From contig CAYWZW010000007.1 in NCBI GenBank assembly GCA_964462945.1, positions 58,105 to 122,104 on the forward strand: DNA of 64,000 nucleotides, given 5' to 3'. The translations under genes and the position numbers were made by a program. Under the pieces are notes generated by a model, which did not search any database, was not told the origin of the DNA, and saw only the letters and a list, made by a program, of their open reading frames with translations. Below, piece by piece: positions 1-8,823 of this stretch (its first letter is position 1; every line of letters starts with the position of its first letter). The DNA is from GCA-020343675 sp964462945 (GTDB taxonomy: Bacteria > Planctomycetota > Phycisphaerae > Sedimentisphaerales > Anaerobacaceae).

Positions 1-2292
1 GTGCTTCTGAAGGACCCGCTCGTCGCCGTAAACCTGGTAAATCGTCCAGGGGCATATCACGCCGGCATCGCCCCAGGCGGGGACGCCGCTGCCCATCGCA
101 ACCTTATGCGGAGCAACATCCGGAAACGCTCCTTCTTTGGTCTGGGCGTCTTCGAGGTCCACCAGCCACTTGGTGAAAAACGCCGCGACATCCATATTGT
201 ACGTCGCCGTACGGATGAAAATCTGGGCATCGCCGGTCCAGCCCAAACGTTCGTCTCGCTGCGGACAGTCGGTCGGCACCTCGATGAAGTTGCCTCGCTG
301 GCTCCAGACGATATTGCTGTAAAGCTGGTTGATCATCGGATTGGAGCACTCGAAGGCGCCGGCCAGCGGTGTATTCGAATGGAGCACGACTCCAGCAATC
401 GCGTCGAGTCCGGGCTTGCCGGGATAACCGGTGACCTCCACGTATCGAAAGCCGTGATAGGTAAAGCGAGGCTCCCAGATTTCCTGGCCCTTTCCTTTGA
501 GAATATAGGTGTCGGTGCAGCGCGCCGCACGAAGGTTCGTGGTATAGATCGTCCCGTCGGGGTTCAGCATCTCGGCAAATCGCAGGACGACCTTTGTCCC
601 GGCTTGACCCTGAACTTTCAGGCGGACCCAGCCGGCAAAATTCTGGCCCATGTCGAAGACATAGACCCCTTGCTTCGGCTCGGTGAGTTTCTTCGGGTTG
701 ATTTGAAGAATCTTCTGAACTGTCACGCCCGGATAGGCCTGAAGTTGATCTTCAATCCTGTCGGTGGCGGCGACCGGCTCCCACGCCGCGTCGTTGAACC
801 AGTACGAACACCAGTCCGGATTCTCTCTGGGACCGTCGTATGTTTCACCCATCAGGAGATCCGCTTCGAGAAGCGGGCCGTACGCGGCCTTCCAGGATTG
901 GTCGGTCGCGACCGTTTGCCGGGTGCCGTCGGTGTATTCGAGCTCGAGCTGTACGCACAGCCGGGGCTTGTCGCCATAATGTTCTCTCTTCTTGCCGAAG
1001 CCCAGATACCCGGCGTACCAACCGTCGGCCAGAATCGCTCCGATGGCGTTGCCGCTTTTCGTCAGCAGATTGGTGACGTCGTAACTTTGGTAGTACACGC
1101 GCTTGGTGTAGTCGGTCCAGCCGGGCGTGAAGTAGTCCTCGCCCACGCGTTTGCCGTTGATATGCAGCTCATAGAGCCCCAGGGCCGAGGCATAGACGAC
1201 GGCGCGTTTGACGGGCTTGTTGACAAAAAAGGTCTTACGCAAAAACGGCGGGGGGGGCAGAATCAGCTCTTGCTGCGAGGGCTGTCCCCACGGCTCGTCG
1301 CCGAATTGGGCAATCTCTTTCGCCAGAGGCCAGACGCCGTCATCGAAATCCGGCTTCTGCCAGTTGCTCTGTTCAACGTCAGAGACCTTCCAGGAACGGT
1401 CAATCGGAACGGTCATCGGATCGCCGGTCTCAAACTCGATCAGCAGCTTGCCGGCAAGTCCCGCCGGATTGGCTTTGTCGCCCTGATTCGTGACGGCGAT
1501 GGCCAGCGTCGTTTTTCCCGCGGCGAGCTTTTCGGTGACATCGAGCGTCTGGACCGTTTGCCAGCCCTTGGCCTTGCCCGCCTCCCGGCCATTGACGAAA
1601 AGTACCGCCTCGTTATCAGCAATTAGGGCGAAGCGAGCTCGCCTGACCTTTTTATCTGATGGTATTTCGACAGTACGCCTGAAAAACCGCGTGGCAATGG
1701 GAGCACTTTCCTGCGGGTTCCCTTCGTCAAACCAGATCCATTTATTTGCCCCAAGATTCAGCGGCTCGGGCTTGTCCTTGTCTTGGTAGGAGGCCGGGGG
1801 AGTCGCATCGTAACCTATCCATTCGGCCTGCCAGTCTTCCGGTTCGAGCAGTCCGATGGTCCAGCTCGCCGGCTCGCTCCAGGCCGAGACCTTGTTGTCT
1901 TTATCCCATACGCGCACCTTCCAATAGCAGTGCATCCGCGACCTGAGCGGCTTGCCCTCGTACACCACCTGATTGCTCCGGTCGGAGTGAACTTTGCCGG
2001 TGTCCCAGAGATCGCCGTTGTTCTGCTTGAGGTTCTCTATGCTGGCGGCCACCAAAATCTGGTAGGCGCTCTGCACCGCAGATCGTTGCCGGCAGTCCAG
2101 GACCCAACTCAGGCGGGGCGCGGCCACATCAATCCCTGAAGGATCGACGCGGTATTCACATCGGAGGTACTTCGCGGCAGTCTTCGAGGCGGGGGTACCA
2201 GACTTTGTCTGTACGCCGTTTTCGTGCCTGCAACCTGAGAGCAGGAAGAATAAGACAGTTACTATAACCGGCATGAATTTGGCCTTGTCCAT
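1..2292 (-). CDS. GH78 alpha-L-rhamnosidase-like lipoprotein (C-terminus outside window)
   Basis: Predicted to remove terminal alpha-L-rhamnose from plant or algal glycans, at the outer membrane or cell surface. 764 codons are present and the frame is open through the left edge; GH78 enzymes are usually 900 residues or longer, so perhaps 150-300 residues are missing. A hydrophobic leader ends in a lipobox (LLSGC, Cys21). Visible family landmarks are the N-terminal 'RLSWVL' region, 'INGKRVGEDYFTPGWTDY', 'FDMGQNFAGWV', and the catalytic-site motif DCPQRDERLGWTGD from residue 675 with its acidic residues intact. The ATG at 2292 follows AAAAGGAGTTGAC. The long plus-strand open frame over the same region is a shadow. 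Confidence 0.9.
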   Translation of the reverse strand, partial: MDKAKFMPVIVTVLFFLLSGCRHENGVQTKSGTPASKTAAKYLRCEYRVDPSGIDVAAPRLSWVLDCRQRSAVQSAYQILVAASIENLKQNNGDLWDTGKVHSDRSNQVVYEGKPLRSRMHCYWKVRVWDKDNKVSAWSEPASWTIGLLEPEDWQAEWIGYDATPPASYQDKDKPEPLNLGANKWIWFDEGNPQESAPIATRFFRRTVEIPSDKKVRRARFALIADNEAVLFVNGREAGKAKGWQTVQTLDVTEKLAAGKTTLAIAVTNQGDKANPAGLAGKLLIEFETGDPMTVPIDRSWKVSDVEQSNWQKPDFDDGVWPLAKEIAQFGDEPWGQPSQQELILPPPPFLRKTFFVNKPVKRAVVYASALGLYELHINGKRVGEDYFTPGWTDYTKRVYYQSYDVTNLLTKSGNAIGAILADGWYAGYLGFGKKREHYGDKPRLCVQLELEYTDGTRQTVATDQSWKAAYGPLLEADLLMGETYDGPRENPDWCSYWFNDAAWEPVAATDRIEDQLQAYPGVTVQKILQINPKKLTEPKQGVYVFDMGQNFAGWVRLKVQGQAGTKVVLRFAEMLNPDGTIYTTNLRAARCTDTYILKGKGQEIWEPRFTYHGFRYVEVTGYPGKPGLDAIAGVVLHSNTPLAGAFECSNPMINQLYSNIVWSQRGNFIEVPTDCPQRDERLGWTGDAQIFIRTATYNMDVAAFFTKWLVDLEDAQTKEGAFPDVAPHKVAMGSGVPAWGDAGVICPWTIYQVYGDERVLQKH

Positions 2293-2393
2293 GTCAACTC
2301 CTTTTCCTGAAGGCGCAGCCTTGCTGAACACCTCGAAGCGGTGTTCCCTTGTCGTTTCATACGGGCGGCGGAACCGCAGAACGCTATGCGCGG

Positions 2394-4088
2394 CTATTCG
2401 GCTCCGTTGGAGCCGCCGTAGATAAAGCGCATCCGACCGATGTTGGGAATAATGCCGAACGGAAATTCCGCGAACGGTTTGAATCCGCTGGGCCAATAGA
2501 CGAACAATGCCTTGCCGACCAGATAGTCGCGCGGCACGGTCCCCACGCGGTAAGCGGGCAGCCCCCTGTTCGACCGGCCGACCCTGTTCCACCACCTGCC
2601 GTCCTCACTGTTGGGACTGTTGTCGCCCAGCACGAAAAACTGGTCGTCATCGAGGACAAAAGGGGAATCTTTCGTTGCCCTGCCGTCTCCGCTGCTGTTG
2701 GCAAACTTCGCCTCGGTGTAATGGATATCCCTGAGAATCTCAATGTGGGAGAGCCTCAGCCTGCCGGAGCCGAAGATTTCTACTCGCGGCTCAATCTCTT
2801 CGCTTATCGGCCCGGCATCCTCTATATTCCGGCCCAAATCATAGGTTAGCTTTTTGCTGCCGTATTCAAAAATCAATTGGTGGTCCACGTTGGCGAATTT
2901 GACCATAGCCGATTCGGTTACGGGCACAGGTCCTAACCGAACCAGATCGCTGGTTTGACCGCCTTTGTCACTTTTTTCGATGACCATTTCACCTGCAAAA
3001 TCCACCCACGCTTTGTAGGTGGTTTGATACTTGCTCAGAGCAATGCCGATACGTCCTCGCGAATCGCCCGCCCGGACGAAGAAACGCACCATCAAGTCGC
3101 TGCAGTATGGCATATAGCCGTACGTGTCGATGTCGTCGTAGGCGTATGTTGCCCGGAAATCGTTGCCGATCGATGTATCATAGACAATCGAATGGACTTG
3201 GTCGGTCCGTCCTTCGGCCGGATCCAAACGAAAGATGGTCGGATTGCTGCTGTCCGTTGTGACCCATTTTGAATCCTCGATGTTCTTGAACGGCTGCTCC
3301 CAGACGTGACCGTTAAATGAGCCGTCCCTCGGCCGAACCGGCTGGTAGTCGTTGTCGAAGACCGGCATCCACAGTTCGTTTTGGACTTTGGCTGGCTTTC
3401 GGGCGATTTGACCGTTGATATAGACGTCCCCGTCGATGATCTGGACTCTTTCACCCGGAAGGCCGATCAGTCGTTTGATGTAGTTGATTGTGGGCTCGGG
3501 CGGATTCTTGAATACGATGACGTCCCATCGTTTGGGATCCAGGAACTGATAAATACATTTCAGGACGAGTATGCGATCCCCATTCGCCACCGGCATGGTC
3601 TTGTCGCTGGCAAGCTCGTCGCTGCACCGCGAGCAGCGAGTGGACGGGGCCTGTACATTGCGGCCTGAGCCGCTGTCCTGGCGGCGCCCGTTTGCATTCG
3701 TAAGAACGCGAGAGTCGTACACTTGCCCACATCGGCGGCACACAGTCGCAGACGGGTACCGCCCGCAGCTCGGACAGCGCGTGATCGGCACCGGAGCAAG
3801 CCCGGACGGGACCGTGTCCTCAGGCAGGTCATAATTGCCCGGCACGAAGCCATACTCGTACTTGTATCCGCACTGCGGGCACCCCAGCCGAAAATGAGCC
3901 CCTTTGAGGGTATCGGCCATGCTGCCGGTGGGGATGCGAAACGCCTCCATGACGAACGCTCTGAAAACAAAGGCCAGTATGAAGGCGGTGATCAGCCATT
4001 CGAAGGTGTTGGCAATTTCGGCCGCCCTGTCTTTCTTTTTTTGAGGCGGCCTGCCGGAACTGCTTTTTTCAATCTTATCTGAAGACAT
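2394..4088 (-). CDS. lepB: Signal peptidase I with zinc-ribbon and large inserted domain
   Basis: Type I leader peptidase that cleaves Sec/Tat signal peptides at the outer face of the inner membrane. One membrane helix (about residues 30-47) precedes the catalytic serine motif PTGSM (Ser56); the general-base lysine is in YIKRLIGLPGE (Lys205); box E is GDNSPNS (about 488-494). At 564 residues it is about twice the family's usual length. Between Ser and Lys lie four Cys pairs (70/73, 105/108, 117/120, 152/155), as in zinc ribbons, and about 225-455 is an insertion with a beta-rich look. The ATG at 4088 is chosen; a TTG seven codons upstream is possible, and neither has a clear ribosome site. 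It follows no obvious operon partner. Confidence 0.9.
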   Translation of the reverse strand: MSSDKIEKSSSGRPPQKKKDRAAEIANTFEWLITAFILAFVFRAFVMEAFRIPTGSMADTLKGAHFRLGCPQCGYKYEYGFVPGNYDLPEDTVPSGLAPVPITRCPSCGRYPSATVCRRCGQVYDSRVLTNANGRRQDSGSGRNVQAPSTRCSRCSDELASDKTMPVANGDRILVLKCIYQFLDPKRWDVIVFKNPPEPTINYIKRLIGLPGERVQIIDGDVYINGQIARKPAKVQNELWMPVFDNDYQPVRPRDGSFNGHVWEQPFKNIEDSKWVTTDSSNPTIFRLDPAEGRTDQVHSIVYDTSIGNDFRATYAYDDIDTYGYMPYCSDLMVRFFVRAGDSRGRIGIALSKYQTTYKAWVDFAGEMVIEKSDKGGQTSDLVRLGPVPVTESAMVKFANVDHQLIFEYGSKKLTYDLGRNIEDAGPISEEIEPRVEIFGSGRLRLSHIEILRDIHYTEAKFANSSGDGRATKDSPFVLDDDQFFVLGDNSPNSEDGRWWNRVGRSNRGLPAYRVGTVPRDYLVGKALFVYWPSGFKPFAEFPFGIIPNIGRMRFIYGGSNGAE

Positions 4089-4684
4089 AAACGCCAATCT
4101 TGCTTCCAAGCTACACTCTGTCTGCGCCCCTTATTTTCGAGCGGGCATAAAAAAAATGATTATGCCGACAAATGCCCTTGAGGTCAACACACTAATTCGT
4201 CGAGGGCAATTTTCGCACAAGATTTCGAGAATAAGCGGCCCATATCTGAACGTATGAAAGACCGTTTGCCCGGCTACATCGTCGGACCTCACATTTTCTG
4301 TTCAATCCCTCTTCAAGAAGGCCCTTTGCCGCCAATGGAACTGCCGGCGTGCCGGGAAATTCATCCGCCCGTCAGACCCTATCGAAAATTATTCTTGGAA
4401 TCGGGAAGATTTTGTGCAAAAATTGCTTGCCGTATCGAAGTCTTTGCTATATAGTAAGTTGCGTGTTTTGAAATTTGTACTTTGTGGGTTGGCTTTAGGG
4501 TCGGCGAGAAAAATTGTTGCCCCGCAAAGTATCTCGGGAGCAGCTTGTGTTGTACAAAGTGCGCTGAGGTGTGTGGTGAAGCTGTTGGATAACCAAAGAG
4601 AACCGACTCGCTGTGCAGCAGCTTCTGTGGTAAGATAGAATCCAGTTTCCTATATTGCTCTTTCCTGAAATAATGAGGTAGTCT
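4089..4684. other. Intergenic region, divergent lepB / HU
   Basis: About 600 bases between two divergent genes. No convincing coding frame. It should contain promoters for both neighbours; the clearest candidate for the plus-strand gene is listed separately. The stretch 4145-4165 is A/T-rich near the signal peptidase start. Confidence 0.5.
4427..4453 (+). promoter_or_regulatory. Possible sigma-70-like promoter for the HU-like gene
   Basis: TTGCCG at 4427, a 15-base spacer, then TATATA at 4448. The spacer is short of the ideal 17. If used, the HU-like mRNA has a leader of about 225 bases. Weak evidence. Confidence 0.25.
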
Positions 4685-4996
4685 ATGACAACAATAACAA
4701 AGAAAGAACTTATCGACCGAATTGCAGAGCGGACGCAAGCCAAAAGAGTGACAGTCAAGTGCATCATCCAGGCGTTCCTTGATGAGATAACGAGGGAACT
4801 GTGTGAGAATAACCGTTTAGAGTTCCGAGATTTCGGCGTCTTTGAGACCAAGAACAGGGCCGCGCGCGTGGCGCAGAATCCCAAGACTCTTTCGCGCGTT
4901 GAGGTCCCTGCGAAGCGAACGGTAAAGTTTAAGATGGGCCGGCTTATGCGGGAGCATCTCTGTGCCCCTGCCGTGGGGTCGGCCGAGGCCAAGTGA
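4685..4996 (+). CDS. HU/IHF family DNA-binding protein
   Basis: Small dimeric nucleoid protein that bends DNA. 103 residues, slightly longer than the usual 90. The N-terminal helices begin TKKELIDRIAERTQ; the family core appears as 'LEFRDFGVFETKNRAARVAQNP', cut here for length into LEFRDFGVFETKN and RAARVAQNP, followed by the VPAKRTVKFKMG beta-arm end. The IHF-like RxxRxxxNP pattern is seen with one substitution. The C-terminal dozen residues (Ala/Gly-rich) are an extension. It stands on the plus strand just before a cold-shock gene, with no shared operon evident (124-base gap). Confidence 0.93.
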   Translation: MTTITKKELIDRIAERTQAKRVTVKCIIQAFLDEITRELCENNRLEFRDFGVFETKNRAARVAQNPKTLSRVEVPAKRTVKFKMGRLMREHLCAPAVGSAEAK

Positions 4997-5120
4997 TTGT
5001 ATGGGTCTAAGAAGCCGTCGCCCACACTATGACGCAACCTTCTGACGATGGACCATGGGTTGCGGTAAATTGTGTGGCGCGCCGCGAATAGTCGGTATTA
5101 GTTGACAAAAGGAGCGTTTT

Positions 5121-5348
5121 ATGTCTGACGGAAAAGTCAAGTGGTTTAACCCGCGAAAGGGGTATGGATTTATCGCTACCGCTGATGGCCGTGATATTTT
5201 CGTCCACTACTCAAGTATTTCTGGCGATGGATATAAAACTCTTGTTGAGGGCGATCCCGTTGCTTTCGACATTGTCGAGGGAGAAAAGGGGCTGAGAGCT
5301 GAGAATGTCGTTGCCAAGTCGGCCTCCGAAGAGGCGCAAGCTTCGTAA
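5121..5348 (+). CDS. Cold-shock domain protein (CspA family)
   Basis: Single cold-shock domain, 75 residues, the normal size; a single-stranded nucleic acid chaperone. RNP1 is KGYGFIA and RNP2 is DIFVHYSS; the start GKVKWFNPRKGYGFI is diagnostic. The ATG follows AAAAGGAGCGTTTT, a strong ribosome site. The C-terminal tail (SASEEAQAS) is short and acidic. The mRNA probably has its own promoter in the 124-base gap upstream. Confidence 0.96.
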   Translation: MSDGKVKWFNPRKGYGFIATADGRDIFVHYSSISGDGYKTLVEGDPVAFDIVEGEKGLRAENVVAKSASEEAQAS

Positions 5349-5554
5349 GGCTGTTTTCTTATTTCGGGCTCGAGGGGAGGATGTGAGACACACGTCTTGT
5401 TTCTCCATTCCCTTTTTGTCTGATTTGGTCCAAAACGACAACAGAAGTATTTCCGTGGTCTTGTGCCACTCGGAGCACGGTTTCAAGGGTTAGAGTGTTC
5501 TCCATTTCACCATTGAGACAGGCGGCGATACATTTGATACGTGATGTGGGAACG

Positions 5555-6190
5555 ATGATTGCAGAAGAATATCAATCGGGTTTGGACTGTAACGTCCTTG
5601 TGCTGAACAAGCACTACATGGCGATCCGCATCGTGGGGGCCAGGCGGGCGTTTTCCTTGTTGTTCCGTGATCTTGCGGAGGTTGTCTCGCTTGAGGAAGG
5701 CAAGTACTCCAACTATGATTTCCAGAGCTGGTGTGAGGTCAGCCAGTTCAGGCGCACTTTCGAGCCGGACGGGCACGACTGGGTCTCGACGATCAATTTT
5801 CATGTCGCCGTGCCGCGGATCATTCGCCTGCTGTTTTACGACCGTCTGCCCCGAAGCGAGGTCAAGTTCAATCGCCGGAACATCTTCGCTCGCGACAAGA
5901 ACAGGTGCCAGTATTGCGGCAAGCGCTTTGCGACCAGTGAATTATCCCTCGACCACGTTATCCCCCGGACTCTGGGCGGCAAGACCATCTGGGAGAACAT
6001 CGTGTGTGCCTGCGCCGCCTGCAACGTCAAGAAGGGCGGCCGGATGCCGAGGCAGGCCGGCATGACGCTTATCCAGAAGCCCGTCAAGCCCCAGCACAAT
6101 CCGCTTGTCCACATCCACCTCGGCCACCAGCGTTACCGAAGCTGGAAGCAATTCCTCGACCACGCTTACTGGTCGGTGGAGCTGAAATAG
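5555..6190 (+). CDS. HNH endonuclease family protein
   Basis: 211 residues from the ATG at 5555 (MIAEEYQSG); an in-frame start 20 codons upstream is possible, but homologous-looking sequence begins with the LVLNKHYMAIRI region. The C-terminal half has the zinc-binding HNH core: CQYCGKRF, then LDHVIPRTLGGK with the catalytic His, a downstream Asn in WENIV, and CxxC in CAACNVKKGG. This is the stand-alone cellular HNH type common in Planctomycetota and many other phyla; a role in DNA repair or restriction is not demonstrable here. No intron or intein surrounds it, so it is not obviously a homing enzyme. Confidence 0.85.
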   Translation: MIAEEYQSGLDCNVLVLNKHYMAIRIVGARRAFSLLFRDLAEVVSLEEGKYSNYDFQSWCEVSQFRRTFEPDGHDWVSTINFHVAVPRIIRLLFYDRLPRSEVKFNRRNIFARDKNRCQYCGKRFATSELSLDHVIPRTLGGKTIWENIVCACAACNVKKGGRMPRQAGMTLIQKPVKPQHNPLVHIHLGHQRYRSWKQFLDHAYWSVELK

Positions 6191-6266
6191 ACTCTGCTCT
6201 GCGCATCGCGCCTGCTCGATTCGTCAGCCGCCGTTGTCAGTCGTATCACAAATTACGAATCTACGG

Positions 6267-7790
6267 TTATTGTGCGGCCCTCTCGGCTTTGGTGGACGCC
6301 GGCTTGGGACCGCTGAACTTCGTTATCTCCAGGGCTTCCTGCTCGTGGTCCGACATGGCCGGCTCTATAATAATTCGCGGCGTAATGAACACAACCAGTT
6401 CGGTGTTTACCGTCGCTTCACCCTCGAACCGGAACAGCCGGCCGAGCACGGGTATGTCGCCGAGCATCGGAATCTTGTTGACCTGCTGGCTTGTCTCCTT
6501 CTTCCGCAGGCCGCCCAAAACGACCGCCTGACCATCTCTGACCAGGGCGACGGTCTGGACTTTGCGAGTATCGACAACCGGGACGTTACTTGATGAGACT
6601 TGAACTCGCTCCACGAGAACGCTGAATTCCGGTGCGATATTCATTCTTAACATCCCGTCTCTTGCGACGTGGGGCGTGACCACGAGCTTCACCCCGACAT
6701 TCTTGAATTTCACCGACTCCGTGACGCTGCCCGATGTTATGGTTTTTTCCACGTAGGGGTATTCTGTCACGATGTCAAAAGTGGCCTGCTGGTTGTCAAC
6801 GACCAGGATTCTCGGATTGGCCAGAAGCTTGGCATCGACGTTTTCCTTTTCGGCTCTTAATTGGGCATCGATATTGAGATGTTCGTTGAGAACACCAAAG
6901 CGAAGAATCCCGGACGTGGCGTCGGCCGTTTTGCTTGTCCCGCCACCAAAGGCGGCGATAATCGACGGGTCGGTTATGCTGCTGATATAGGTATCAGCAC
7001 CTCCCTTCTCGACGACAATGTCATCATTTACTATATTGGAACTAGCGTCCAAGTTGGTACGCCTGCTTGCACCCCACTCGATGCCGAGGTCGAGATTGTC
7101 CTTGCTGGTGATATCATAGATTCTCACCTCCACCAGGACCTGGGGGGTGATGCGGTCGATGGTGGCGAGGAGATTCGCGATGTCCCGGACTTTGCTCTCC
7201 GTGTCGGTGACGATGATGTGACTGGTGCCCTCGATGGAGGACACCGAACCCTGAGCCGACTTGAATTTTTCCAGAGCCTTCACAACCAGGGCGGCGTCGG
7301 TGTAGATAATTTCGAACGTTCTGGTGACGAGCCTCTCGTTGATCTCGGGCATTTCTTCGCGTGACAAGATGCGTATCACGTTTTTGCCTGCTATATAGCC
7401 GGCTCCGTGCACATCAAGAATGCTCTGCAACGCTTCTTCGAGCGATACATCCGTCAGGGAAACGGTCACGTTTCCGGTCACCTTCGGGCTCAAGATCAGG
7501 TCCACGTCCACCTGGTCGGATAATTGCCTGATGACAGTGGCAATTGGGACCTCATTGACGTCGATACATACGACCTTTTGCATCCGTCTCTCAAGATCGG
7601 TCATGACTTCCTTTTTCTCTTCCTGCCCCGGTTGCTCGGTCTGCATCGCCTGCTCCGCCTGCACCGTTTGTTCTGTTTGCATTGTCTGCTCGTTACCCTC
7701 CCCGCCGAGGGCTGAAGCACCGCCGAGACAGACCCACGCGCACGCCGCCAATATACCTAATCGACTGGATTTTATCATTGAGCTCTTCAT
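6267..7790 (-). CDS. pilQ: Secretin (PilQ/GspD-like)
   Basis: Forms the outer-membrane gated channel for a type IV pilus or type II secretion apparatus. 507 residues: signal peptide (about 1-28), then an unusual Glu/Gln/Thr/Met-rich stretch with near-repeats of EQTMQT/EQTVQA (about 33-57), short secretin N domains (VTVSLTDVSLEEALQSIL and FEIIYTDAALVVKALEKF regions), and the secretin core ending in KIPMLGDIPVLGRLFRF and ELVVFITPRII. The ATG at 7790 follows AGAGGAACTGTT. It is the last gene of the long minus-strand pilus/secretion operon, 136 bases after the GspB-like gene. Its N-terminal half is short for PilQ; no AMIN domain is seen. Confidence 0.9.
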   Translation of the reverse strand: MKSSMIKSSRLGILAACAWVCLGGASALGGEGNEQTMQTEQTVQAEQAMQTEQPGQEEKKEVMTDLERRMQKVVCIDVNEVPIATVIRQLSDQVDVDLILSPKVTGNVTVSLTDVSLEEALQSILDVHGAGYIAGKNVIRILSREEMPEINERLVTRTFEIIYTDAALVVKALEKFKSAQGSVSSIEGTSHIIVTDTESKVRDIANLLATIDRITPQVLVEVRIYDITSKDNLDLGIEWGASRRTNLDASSNIVNDDIVVEKGGADTYISSITDPSIIAAFGGGTSKTADATSGILRFGVLNEHLNIDAQLRAEKENVDAKLLANPRILVVDNQQATFDIVTEYPYVEKTITSGSVTESVKFKNVGVKLVVTPHVARDGMLRMNIAPEFSVLVERVQVSSSNVPVVDTRKVQTVALVRDGQAVVLGGLRKKETSQQVNKIPMLGDIPVLGRLFRFEGEATVNTELVVFITPRIIIEPAMSDHEQEALEITKFSGPKPASTKAERAAQ

Positions 7791-7926
7791 AACAGTTCCT
7801 CTTCCAACTTGATTCTTGCCGAATACCGCTTCAGCTCATATTTGTGCTGTGTCCTTGATCTGACGTTTTCACAGGCGCTGAAGCGTCAGTTTTCTTGCCT
7901 GAGAAAGCACACAACCGCGTTCGCTC

Positions 7927-8820
7927 TCAGTCGCGGACTTTTTGTACCCATTTCTTCCCCTCTCTCTCGAATTCGACCCCGTCTCTGTATATTTGTACAA
8001 CGGCGGCGTCCCCCACTTTATGGCCGATATATACTATTTGGCCGTTGATCACAGCAGACGGTTTGTCCTTTGAAAATACGATGTCTCTTACGTCTATCAC
8101 TGTTGCTTCTGTTGGGGTGGCCGTTCCATTCTGTACGTCGCCGCCTCTATCATTTGGGTCCGACAATTGTATCGGGTCTCTCATCGTGGCCGGCAACGGT
8201 TCCGGAATCTGCCAGTCGATTTCATTATTCGACGCGGCGGCCGCCACAAGCGGAGTGTCATCCTCTATAGCTCCTTGTGTCTGGCGAGGAGCCTTGCTGA
8301 GAACCTGCCGGAACACGAAAATCATGACAATGGCCAGAACCGGGACTAATATCACCATGGCTTTTTGCCGGACCGGGTTGACGCCCGGTTTGGGCGGGAA
8401 GAGCCTGTTGTTAATCTGCTGCCAGAGACTCGGAGCGGCCGCTTCTGCAGGCGGAGCGGCTTTGGGCTGTCCGGCCGGTATCATTTCCTTCGGCGGCTTC
8501 TGGGGCTCGTGAAGTTTCTTAGCCGCAGGAAGCTGCGGTGCCGAGCGGTCCGCGGACATGGATTTTGCCTGGACCCCGGCCGTACGGTCCGGCACGGCAT
8601 TCTCCGGTGACTCCCCGGCTTCACGAAGTCTCCTTATCAGAGGACTCTGCGGCGTCTGACAGTCAGCGGACATCGGTTTGGAAGCGGCGCCTGGCACCTG
8701 GTCCGGGGCCGGTGTCCCGGAGGACTGCAAACGAGCGCTATCTCGCGGAACAGGCACACCTTTGAAGACGGATGAGACCTTTTTCTGCAGTCCGGCCTTG
8801 TCTTTTTCAAACTCTGCCAT
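7927..8820 (-). CDS. GspB-like pilus/secretion assembly protein
   Basis: 297 residues. A Pro/Ala-rich, probably disordered cytoplasmic N-terminal half (1-150) is followed by one membrane helix (about 153-172, MVILVPVLAIVMIFVF) and a periplasmic part. The last 55 residues (PSAVINGQIVYIGHKVGD to the end) resemble the C-terminal domain of GspB-type proteins that link the inner-membrane platform to the secretin. The N-terminal half has two near-copies of a 'KSMSADRSAPQLPAAKKL'-like block (around residues 48-65 and 86-104). The start at 8820 follows AGGAGATAATCA; only three bases separate it from the ParA-like gene. The call is by partial resemblance and position. Confidence 0.6.
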   Translation of the reverse strand: MAEFEKDKAGLQKKVSSVFKGVPVPRDSARLQSSGTPAPDQVPGAASKPMSADCQTPQSPLIRRLREAGESPENAVPDRTAGVQAKSMSADRSAPQLPAAKKLHEPQKPPKEMIPAGQPKAAPPAEAAAPSLWQQINNRLFPPKPGVNPVRQKAMVILVPVLAIVMIFVFRQVLSKAPRQTQGAIEDDTPLVAAAASNNEIDWQIPEPLPATMRDPIQLSDPNDRGGDVQNGTATPTEATVIDVRDIVFSKDKPSAVINGQIVYIGHKVGDAAVVQIYRDGVEFEREGKKWVQKVRD

Positions 8821-8823
8821 TGA

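Noticed and set aside
1..1626. Long plus-strand open frame (541 codons)
   Set aside because: It is the complement of a GH78 gene whose 764-codon minus-strand frame shows family motifs, a lipobox and a good ribosome site; the plus frame shows no recognisable protein.
5555..6190. Homing or restriction HNH enzyme
   Set aside because: No intron, intein, methyltransferase or toxin context; the form is a common stand-alone cellular protein.
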